Part shown: positions 28,302-34,794 of the stretch, in pieces
How positions within the stretch are numbered: position 1 is the first letter of the stretch
Layout of the letters: each line of letters starts with the position of its first letter
Source of the DNA: [Empedobacter] haloabium
GTDB lineage: Bacteria > Pseudomonadota > Gammaproteobacteria > Burkholderiales > Burkholderiaceae_D
Assembly: GCA_008011715.2 (NCBI GenBank)
Contig: CP136508.1
Coordinates: 5,952,001 to 6,016,000 of the forward strand
Reading direction: 5' to 3'
DNA: 64,000 nucleotides
Position numbers and translations under genes: made by a program
The notes under the pieces: model-generated
The model's input: only the letters and a program-made list of their open reading frames with translations
The model's database searches: none
What the model was told of the DNA's origin: nothing

Positions 28302-28363
28302 CGAGCCCCGTCCGCTCCGCCAAATTTGAAAAAGGCCCTGATTCGTCAGGGCCTTTTTCTTTT
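28302..28363 (+). repeat. 62-bp direct repeat, copy B (tRNA-Asp 3' remnant, att-like)
   Basis: Carries only the 3' 21 nt of tRNA-Asp and the terminator, without the rest of the tRNA. The 90-bp stretch between the copies holds two hairpins (GTGCTCCCC/GGGGAGCAC and GGTTTCGCCTGCAGGCGAAACC) and no gene. Confidence 0.85.
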
Positions 28364-28463
28364 GTCGGTCGCAAAGTGCCGGGGTCAGACCCGGCGGGTC
28401 TGAGGTGTACCGGAAATTGTAGCCAGGTCGAAATGGGGGACAATCCGTATCCTAGAGGACCCT

Positions 28464-28811
28464 ATGACCGCGAAATCACCAAATACCCCACCGGAGGATG
28501 CTGGAGCGCAGCGCCAGCATCCTGTTGTCTACACCAAAGAATTTAAGCTTGCTGCCGTTGCACGCCTCAAAGATGGCAAGCAGACTGCGCAGGCCCTTGC
28601 TAACGAGCTGGGCGTACGGCGCAATCAGCTCTACAAATGGGCGAAGGTGCTCGAGCAAAACGGCCCAGAGGCAAGTTTCACCAGTCGTGGCCGCAAGCCC
28701 GAAAGCGAAGAAAGTGAGCTAGCACGGGTCAAACGCGAGCTAAGCAGAGTGAAGGAGGACTTCGAACTATTAAAAAAGTTGGAGGCGTCCTTCGCGCGGA
28801 TGAAGCGATGA
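28464..28811 (+). CDS. IS3-family transposase OrfA
   Basis: 115 residues: helix-turn-helix DNA-binding domain (YTKEFKLAAVARLKDGKQTA, ELGVRRNQLYKW) and a leucine-zipper-like coiled coil (ELARVKRELSRVKEDFELLKKL). The heptamer A AAA AAG at 28772-28778 is in frame as a slippery site; a -1 shift there continues without stop into OrfB (VGGVLRADEAMKYAV), which would make the fused OrfAB transposase. Confidence 0.93.
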   Translation: MTAKSPNTPPEDAGAQRQHPVVYTKEFKLAAVARLKDGKQTAQALANELGVRRNQLYKWAKVLEQNGPEASFTSRGRKPESEESELARVKRELSRVKEDFELLKKLEASFARMKR

Positions 28812-29674
28812 AGTACGCCGTGATCGAGGAACATTCAAAGCGCCATTCTGTGCGTTCACTGTGCCGTGTGCTGGATGTGAAGTACAGTACCTATTACGCT
28901 TTCCGCCGTCGACCATCGAGTATGCGCAGCCGAGAAGATCTGGCACTGCGTCAGCACATTCGTAGCCTGCACGACTCACATCGTCATGCGCTAGGTGCAG
29001 TGAAGACGTGGCGCCTACTCAACGCTAGCGGCGTCGTATGCGGCAAGCATCGTGTGGCACGGCTGCGCAAGATCGAGGCCATTGAGGCTAAGCGTAAGAC
29101 CAAGTTCCGCGTGATGAAGGCCCATCAGCACACCGAGCCGCCTGCGCCCGACCTGCTCAAGCGAGCTTTCACCGTAACAGCACCGAACAAGGTCTGGGTT
29201 AGCGACATCACAACAATCCATACCAGTGAAGGTTGGCTCCATCTAGCCATCGTGCTTGACCTGTTCGCTCGTCGGATAGTTGGGTGGGCCATGAATCAGT
29301 GCCAGGACGCCTCGCTGCCCATCGCTGCGCTAAGAATGGCCTATGCACAGCGCAGGCCTGAACCGGGGCTCATCTGCCACACAGATAAGAGACAGGTATA
29401 CGGATCCAAACTATACCGAGGGGTGCTGGACGAACGCGGCCTTAGGGCAAGTATGAGCCGACGAGGTAACTGCCACGACAATGCCGTGGCAGAGAGCTGG
29501 TTCTCTACGCTCAAGAATGAACTGACGCGTCACACCATGTATCCAACAAGAGCTAACGCCATCGCCGAGATATCGAGTTACATCGAGCTGTACTACAATC
29601 AGCGGCGCCCTCATCAGACGCTGAGATACCTCAGCCCCATGGAGGTCGAAAAAAAGTACCTGACCCCCAATTGA
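28808..29674 (+). CDS. IS3-family transposase OrfB (DDE integrase)
   Basis: 288 residues with an rve-type catalytic core. The DDE residues are seen in NKVWVSDITTIH (first D), LICHTDKRQVYGS (second D) and NCHDNAVAESWFSTLKNE (E). The sequence after the second D, normally DRGSxY, reads DKRQVY, an unusual change in a conserved loop. Otherwise it is full length with QRRPHQTLRYLSPMEVE near the end. It catalyses element excision and integration as the frameshift fusion with OrfA. Confidence 0.93.
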   Translation: MKYAVIEEHSKRHSVRSLCRVLDVKYSTYYAFRRRPSSMRSREDLALRQHIRSLHDSHRHALGAVKTWRLLNASGVVCGKHRVARLRKIEAIEAKRKTKFRVMKAHQHTEPPAPDLLKRAFTVTAPNKVWVSDITTIHTSEGWLHLAIVLDLFARRIVGWAMNQCQDASLPIAALRMAYAQRRPEPGLICHTDKRQVYGSKLYRGVLDERGLRASMSRRGNCHDNAVAESWFSTLKNELTRHTMYPTRANAIAEISSYIELYYNQRRPHQTLRYLSPMEVEKKYLTPN

Positions 29675-29912
29675 ACCTGGCTACGATATCCGGGCTACCT
29701 CAGTCTGACCCCAGTTCTCCGCTGTTGGGTGCAAAGCCGTCTGCAGCAGGCTAATGATTTTCCTTAACTTAGCGGCATTAGGGTCTGCCCGCAGACGTCC
29801 GCTGTCTTCCCCACGCAACAACCCCTGCACACTTCAGCGTCACGGCCCCGCACCGCACAAAACCGGCGACAATGATGTCGAAACCTTCATCGTCGTTCCA
29901 CCCGGAGTATTC

Positions 29913-30398
29913 GTGATCTTTGGCTTCCTGAAACCGCCTCCCCTGTCGCCGCGCCTGCACCGGCTGCGTGAAAGCGACCTGCTCAACACGCTGACACCGC
30001 TGGAACTGAAGATCGTCGACGGCCTGATGCACGAGCGCCGCTACCTGGCCGGCGAGATCATCTTCGACGAGGGCGAGGAAGGCCAGGCGCTGTACCTCGT
30101 CACGGCCGGTCATGTGCAGATTAGCCGCACGATCAACGGCGCGCCGGAAATCCTGACGGAGCTGTCGCCGGGCGCCTTCTTCGGCGACCTGGCCCTGCTG
30201 GACAATTCCCCGCGCAACGCCCAGGCCCGCGCTTGGGACAACTGCGAACTGGCCGTCTTCTTCCGGGCCGACTTCATGAGCCTGATGGAAACCGACGCCG
30301 TGATCGGCTACAAGATCTCGCTGGCGCTGGCGCGGCATATCGCCAGCATGCTGCGCGGCGCGATGGACCCCGCGCGCCCTCCGGCCGGGGCCCTGTGA
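29913..30398 (+). CDS. Cyclic-nucleotide-binding domain protein
   Basis: 161 residues from GTG 29913 (CGGAG 6-7 nt upstream), preferred over an ATG 159 nt upstream that starts in non-coding-looking sequence next to the IS. A single cNMP-binding beta-roll: IIFDEGEEGQALYLVTAGHVQIS and the phosphate-binding cassette FFGDLALLDNSPRNAQARA (Glu of the usual FGELAL replaced by Asp). There is no DNA-binding helix-turn-helix, so it is not a CRP. It overlaps the downstream permease start (TGATG), suggesting it regulates or is coupled to that protein. Confidence 0.85.
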   Translation: MIFGFLKPPPLSPRLHRLRESDLLNTLTPLELKIVDGLMHERRYLAGEIIFDEGEEGQALYLVTAGHVQISRTINGAPEILTELSPGAFFGDLALLDNSPRNAQARAWDNCELAVFFRADFMSLMETDAVIGYKISLALARHIASMLRGAMDPARPPAGAL

Positions 30399-31513
30399 TG
30401 AACGAGCAGCAGCGCTCGGGGCCGATCGTCTGGTCGGGCATCATCGCCGCCACCTGCGTGCTGCTGTATTTGTTGCAGCAGGTGCTGTGGCTGTCGGTGC
30501 CGTTCCTGGTCGGGATCATCCTGTACTACATGCTGCTGTCGCCCATGCAGCGCCTGCTGCGCATGGGGTATTCGCGCAATACCGCCGCGCTGATCGTCGG
30601 TGCCGGTTTCCTGTTGTTGCTGCTGCTGGTCGTGCTGGCGATGATCGCCTGGATACCGGCCCCCTCGACCACGTGGCATGAGATGCCATCGCGTTACCTG
30701 TCGGCCGGCATGCGCTTCCTGCGCAACATGATGAGCGCGCTCGAGGATCAGTTCCCGTTCCTGCGGCCGGCCCACCTGGGCGATTCGATGAATGCCAGCC
30801 TGGCCAGCTACACGCGCGGCTTCGTCAAGCGTCACCTGACGGACGTGCTGATGGCCGCCGCGGCCTGGGTGCCATCGCTGCTGCTGGCGCCCTTCCTGAC
30901 CTTCTTCTTCCTGCGCGACGGCCGCCGCTTCAAGCGCTTCCTCGCCCGCGCCGTGCCCAACGCCTTTTTCGAAAAGACGCTGTATCTGCTGCACGAGGTG
31001 GACCAGACGGCGCGCCGCTACTTCCACGGCATGCTGAAGCTGACGATCATCGACACCCTCGTGCTGTCCGTCGGCCTGTGGGCCATCGGCATGCAGGCCG
31101 CGCTGGTGCTGGGATTCATCGCCGCCGTGCTGGCATGGGTACCCTATGTCGGCTCCATCGCCGGCTGCCTGCTGGTGGTGCTGGTCGCTGCGGCCGATGC
31201 GCCGGACAACAACATGATGGCCTACAGCGCGATCTTCGTCTTCATCGCCGCGCGCCTGCTGGACGACTTCATCTTCATGCCGCTGACCCTGGGCCGCAGC
31301 CTGCGCATCCACCCGCTGGTGACGGTGCTGATGATCTTCATCGGCGGTGCCCTGGCCGGCGTGACGGGCCTGATGCTGGTGCTGCCGCTGCTGGGCGTGG
31401 TGATGGTGGTGGGCGAAACGATCGGCGTGCTCGTCACCGATGCCCGGCTGCAAGCCAGGCACCGCTACGCCCGCGCGCTGCGCGTAAAACAGGCCAGCAA
31501 CGACCTGAAATAA
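30398..31513 (+). CDS. AI-2E / PerM-family membrane transporter
   Basis: 371 residues, about eight membrane helices, e.g. LLLLLLVVLAMIAWIP, PSLLLAPFLTFFFLRDG, VLGFIAAVLAWVPYVGSI, GGALAGVTGLMLVLPLLGV. The pattern PFLTFFFLRDGRRFKR and the late PYVGSIAG...RILDDFIFMPLTLG-like block (AARLLDDFIFMPLTLG) are typical of the family, which includes autoinducer-2 exporters and Na/H antiporters. Translationally coupled to the cNMP-binding gene. Substrate unknown. Confidence 0.9.
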   Translation: MNEQQRSGPIVWSGIIAATCVLLYLLQQVLWLSVPFLVGIILYYMLLSPMQRLLRMGYSRNTAALIVGAGFLLLLLLVVLAMIAWIPAPSTTWHEMPSRYLSAGMRFLRNMMSALEDQFPFLRPAHLGDSMNASLASYTRGFVKRHLTDVLMAAAAWVPSLLLAPFLTFFFLRDGRRFKRFLARAVPNAFFEKTLYLLHEVDQTARRYFHGMLKLTIIDTLVLSVGLWAIGMQAALVLGFIAAVLAWVPYVGSIAGCLLVVLVAAADAPDNNMMAYSAIFVFIAARLLDDFIFMPLTLGRSLRIHPLVTVLMIFIGGALAGVTGLMLVLPLLGVVMVVGETIGVLVTDARLQARHRYARALRVKQASNDLK

Positions 31514-31516
31514 AAT

Positions 31517-31567
31517 AAACGGTGACTGTCACTGTTTTTCATAAAACGGTGACTGTCACTGTTTTTC
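31517..31567 (+). terminator. Tandem duplicated 24-nt hairpin terminators
   Basis: Two exact copies of AAACGGTGACTGTCAC plus TGTTTTTC (31517-31540 and 31544-31567), 3 nt apart. Each forms a GTGAC/GTCAC stem followed by five T on the plus strand, directly after the permease stop. Confidence 0.8.
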
Positions 31568-31577
31568 GAACGCGGAA

Positions 31578-31603
31578 GTAAAAACGGGAGCCGAGGCTCC
31601 CGT
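31578..31603 (-). terminator. Terminator of ahpF
   Basis: Minus-strand stem ACGGGAGCC / GGCTCCCGT with loop TC, then TTTTTAC; 6 nt past the ahpF stop. Confidence 0.85.
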
Positions 31604-31608
31604 CTTGC

Positions 31609-33201
31609 TTACGCCGCGGTGGCGAGCTTCTCCTGCTCGGCTTCCACTTCGTCGTCGCCCGAGCGGATCAGGTGGTCGAAGGCGGACAGTGCCGCCGTCG
31701 CGCCGGCGCCCACGGCGATGACGATCTGCTTGTACGGCACCGTCGTCACGTCGCCGGCGGCGAACACGCCCGGTACCGACGTCTGGCCCTTGGCATCGAT
31801 CTCGATCTCGCCGTGCTTGGACAGCGCCACGGTGCCCTTCAGCCATTCCGTGTTCGGCACCAGGCCGATCTGCACGAACACGCCTTCCAGTTCCACGCGG
31901 TGCAGCTCGTTCGTATTGCGGTCCTTGTACGACAGGCCGTTGACCTTCTTGCCGTCGCCATGGATTTCCGTGGTCTGCGCCGACAGGATCACGGTGACGT
32001 TCGGCAGCGAGCGCAGCTTGCGCTGCAACACCGCGTCCGCCCGCAGTTCCGCGCCGAACTCGATCAGGGTGACGTGCTGGACGATACCGGCCAGGTCGAT
32101 CGCCGCTTCCACACCGGAGTTGCCGCCGCCGATCACGGCCACGCGCTTGCCCTTGAACAGCGGGCCGTCGCAGTGCGGGCAGTACGCCACGCCGTGGTTG
32201 CGGTATTCCTTCTCGCCCGGCACGTTGATCTCGCGCCAGCGCGCACCGGTCGACAGGATCACGGTCTTGGCCTTCAGCACGGCGCCGGTGGCGGTGTGCA
32301 CTTCGGCGATGCGGCCCGGCACCAGCTTGACGGCGCGCTGGGTGTTCATCACGTCCACTTCGTATTCCTTGACGTGCTGCTCCAGGGCGACGGCGAATTT
32401 CGGGCCATCCGTTTCCTTGACGGAGACGAAGTTCTCGATCGCCAGCGTGTCCAGCACCTGGCCGCCGAAACGCTCGGCCAGCACGCCGGTGTTGATGCCC
32501 TTGCGGGCGGCGTAGATCGCCGACGCCGCACCGGCAGGACCACCGCCGACGATCAGCACGTCGAACACGTCCTTCTTGTTCAGTTCGGCGGCCTGGCGGG
32601 CACCGGCATTGGTGTCCAGCTTGGCCAGGATTTCTTCCACGTTGGTACGGCCCTGGCCGAAATGCTCACCGTTCAGGAACATCATCGGCACGGCCATGAT
32701 CTGGCGGTCCTCGACTTCCTTCTGGAACACGCCGCCGTCGATCGTCGTCACCTTGATGCGTGGGTTGATGACCGACATCGCGTTCAGTGCCTGCACCACT
32801 TCCGGGCAGTTATGGCACGACAGCGAGATGAAGGTCTCGAATTCGTAGTCGCCGTCCAGGTTGCGGATCTGTTCGATCGTCGCTTCGTCCAGCTTGATCG
32901 TGTGGCCGCCCACTTGCAGCAGGGCCAGCACCAGGGAGGTGAATTCATGGCCCATCGGGATGCCGGCAAAGCGCACGCCAATGTCGCTGCCGGCACGGTT
33001 GATCGAGAACGACGGCTTGCGCACGTTGGCGGCGTTGTCCTCGATAACGGTAATCTTGTCGCTCAAGCCGGCGATATCGGCGAGCAGTTCCTGCATTTCC
33101 CGCGCTTTGGCGGAGTCATCCAGCGATGCGACGATCTCAATCGGCTGCACCACTTTTTCCAGATAGGCTTTCAGTTGGGTTTTGAGATTTGCATCCAGCA
33201 T
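31609..33201 (-). CDS. ahpF: Alkyl hydroperoxide reductase subunit F
   Basis: 530 residues. The N-terminal double thioredoxin-like domain (1-200) has the redox pair in [13 protein letters not shown]. The C-terminal thioredoxin-reductase-like part has FAD and NAD(P)H sites ([36 protein letters not shown]), the active disulfide CPHCDG and the FAD tail [16 protein letters not shown]. It passes electrons from NADH to AhpC for peroxide reduction in the cytoplasm. It lies 68 nt downstream of ahpC. Confidence 0.97.
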   Translation of the reverse strand: MLDANLKTQLKAYLEKVVQPIEIVASLDDSAKAREMQELLADIAGLSDKITVIEDNAANVRKPSFSINRAGSDIGVRFAGIPMGHEFTSLVLALLQVGGHTIKLDEATIEQIRNLDGDYEFETFISLSCHNCPEVVQALNAMSVINPRIKVTTIDGGVFQKEVEDRQIMAVPMMFLNGEHFGQGRTNVEEILAKLDTNAGARQAAELNKKDVFDVLIVGGGPAGAASAIYAARKGINTGVLAERFGGQVLDTLAIENFVSVKETDGPKFAVALEQHVKEYEVDVMNTQRAVKLVPGRIAEVHTATGAVLKAKTVILSTGARWREINVPGEKEYRNHGVAYCPHCDGPLFKGKRVAVIGGGNSGVEAAIDLAGIVQHVTLIEFGAELRADAVLQRKLRSLPNVTVILSAQTTEIHGDGKKVNGLSYKDRNTNELHRVELEGVFVQIGLVPNTEWLKGTVALSKHGEIEIDAKGQTSVPGVFAAGDVTTVPYKQIVIAVGAGATAALSAFDHLIRSGDDEVEAEQEKLATAA

Positions 33202-33269
33202 GACATTTTCCTTTCTTGTTCGCTGCCGGGCACACGCCCAGCAGCGGTACTACACAACCAGATTACTGC

Positions 33270-33833
33270 TTAGATCTTGCCGACCAGGTCCAGCGATGGG
33301 GTCAGGGTAGCGGCGCCTTCCGACCACTTGGCTGGGCACACTTCGCCTGGGTGGGAAGCGACGTACTGGGCAGCCTTCAGCTTGCGCAGCAGTTCCGAAG
33401 CGTCGCGGCCGATGCCGTTGTCGTGCACTTCCATCACTTTGATGAAGCCTTCCGGATTGATGACGAAGGTGCCGCGCAGTGCCAGGCCTTCTTCTTCGAT
33501 CATGACCTGGAAGTTACGGGACAGCAGGCCGGTCGGGTCGCCGATCAGCGGGTAGTTCACTTTCTTGATGGCGTCCGACGTGTCGTGCCATGCCTTGTGG
33601 GCGAAATGGGTGTCGGTCGAGATGCCGTACACTTCCACGCCCAGCTTCTGGAATTCTGCGTAGTTGTCAGCCAGGTCTTCCAGTTCGGTCGGGCACACGA
33701 ACGTGAAGTCGGCCGGGTAGAACACGAACACCGACCACTTGCCCTTCAGGGACTCTTCGCTCAGGTCGATGAACTTGCCATTGTGGTAAGCGGTAGCCTT
33801 GAACGGTTTTACTTGGGTGTTGATCAGAGACAT
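33270..33833 (-). CDS. ahpC: Alkyl hydroperoxide reductase subunit C (2-Cys peroxiredoxin)
   Basis: 187 residues, typical AhpC. The peroxidatic Cys is in [16 protein letters not shown], the resolving Cys in [10 protein letters not shown] near the C-terminus. It reduces H2O2, peroxynitrite and organic peroxides and is recycled by AhpF. First gene of ahpCF. Upstream ATAG/CTAT elements and TTGACA suggest OxyR activation. Confidence 0.98.
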   Translation of the reverse strand: MSLINTQVKPFKATAYHNGKFIDLSEESLKGKWSVFVFYPADFTFVCPTELEDLADNYAEFQKLGVEVYGISTDTHFAHKAWHDTSDAIKKVNYPLIGDPTGLLSRNFQVMIEEEGLALRGTFVINPEGFIKVMEVHDNGIGRDASELLRKLKAAQYVASHPGEVCPAKWSEGAATLTPSLDLVGKI

Positions 33834-33919
33834 TTGTGTTTTCCTCGTGAGGTTTGTGAATCAATGAGACGTCAGTTTAGCTAGATCTCGGCTATTTGAA
33901 AAATTGATTGTTCCGATCA

Positions 33920-33963
33920 TGTCAATTGAGTTTGACTATCGGGACAGATAGCGAGACGGCTAT
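33920..33963 (-). promoter_or_regulatory. OxyR-like site and -35 element upstream of ahpC
   Basis: Minus strand reads ATAG-N8-CTAT-N8-ATAG (plus 33963-33936), then TTGACA (plus 33920-33925) 10 nt further. Alternating ATAG/CTAT steps are the hallmark of OxyR sites, though the spacing is 8 rather than 7 and the fourth element is missing. Confidence 0.4.
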
Positions 33964-34031
33964 TATCGCCGTTTCAACGTTGGCTGGCAGGGAGGGTGTC
34001 GTGGGGAGCGGGCAAGTACGGCAGAGGGCGC

Positions 34032-34790
34032 TCAGCGCCGTCGTTGCCCCTGGCGCGCGCGCTTGCGCGGCATTTCCTCGGGATAGGCCGCCAACCGCAC
34101 GCCATCGTGGCGTTCCAACCGCCGCAGCGCCGCGGCCTGGGCCAGCGTCGCGCCGATCAGCGCGGTCGACCAGCCGAGCCCGGCCGCAATCAAGCCGCCC
34201 CACACGATGACAGCCGCCGCCGCCGCACCGAAGACGTAACCGGGCGCCACGAGCATGAACACGATCGCCGCCGCGATCACGGCCGCCCGCGTTCGGTCCA
34301 CGGAGGGCGCCCCGGCACCGGTACGCCGGGCAAGCTGCCGGATGAGCGCGTCCCAGTCCAGCAGACCGCGCTCCCGGTCGTAGTGCCGCGCCAGCGCTGC
34401 CCTGCCGGACGCCAGCCAGCTGGCCTGAAAGCGGCACGCTCCGACGGCGGCGCCAGCGCCGCCGGCCGCGGCCAGCGACAGCAGGACAAACCATTGGACG
34501 GGCTGGTCTACCTCGTCCATCCACCACAGCGGCAGGATGGCGCACACGAAGAACCACACCAGCGATAGCGCGATACCTGCCCGCAGCAGGAGTGCATGGG
34601 CCAGCCGGCCGGGTCGCAGCAGGCACAGCGCGGCCTGGCACACCGTCAGCACGGCCCCGCCCCATAGAGCCGACCGCCCGATTGCGACTTGCGCGGCAGG
34701 CGTGACCAGATCATCGGCCAGCGCCCAGGCAACGCCGGCGCCGAACAGGTTCATCAGCGTGACGCAACCCAGCAGATGCCACGGCCGCAC
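34032..34790 (-). CDS. Hypothetical multi-pass membrane protein
   Basis: 252 residues from GTG 34790. About six hydrophobic segments (ALWGGAVLTVCQAALCLL, AGIALSLVWFFVCAILPLWW, WFVLLSLAAAGGAGAAVG, AAVIAAAIVFMLVAPGYVFGAAAAAVIVWGGLIAAGL in part), with a cytosolic-looking loop SGRAALARHYDRERGLLDWD in the middle and a basic C-terminus. No family is recognised. It starts 4 nt after the stop of the large GGDEF-EAL gene and is probably cotranscribed with it. Confidence 0.75.
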   Translation of the reverse strand: MRPWHLLGCVTLMNLFGAGVAWALADDLVTPAAQVAIGRSALWGGAVLTVCQAALCLLRPGRLAHALLLRAGIALSLVWFFVCAILPLWWMDEVDQPVQWFVLLSLAAAGGAGAAVGACRFQASWLASGRAALARHYDRERGLLDWDALIRQLARRTGAGAPSVDRTRAAVIAAAIVFMLVAPGYVFGAAAAAVIVWGGLIAAGLGWSTALIGATLAQAAALRRLERHDGVRLAAYPEEMPRKRARQGQRRR

Positions 34791-34794
34791 GGCG

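Larger units (their letters stand above)
28401..29702 (+). mobile_element. IS3-family insertion sequence, 1302 bp, complete
   Basis: Imperfect terminal inverted repeats of about 40 bp: the left end begins TGAGGT and contains GTAGCCAGGT and AATGGGGG; the right end, read inward on the minus strand, also begins TGAGGT with GTAGCCAGGT and AATTGGGGG. Both ends are flanked by GTC (28398-28400 and 29703-29705), a 3-bp target duplication as expected for IS3. It holds orfA and orfB overlapping by ATGA. Removing the IS and one GTC rebuilds the palindrome seen intact at 46972. Confidence 0.92.

Noticed and set aside
29754..29912. N-terminal extension of the cNMP-binding protein from an upstream ATG
   Set aside because: The extra 53 residues are low-complexity and lack a ribosome site; GTG 29913 has CGGAG at proper spacing.
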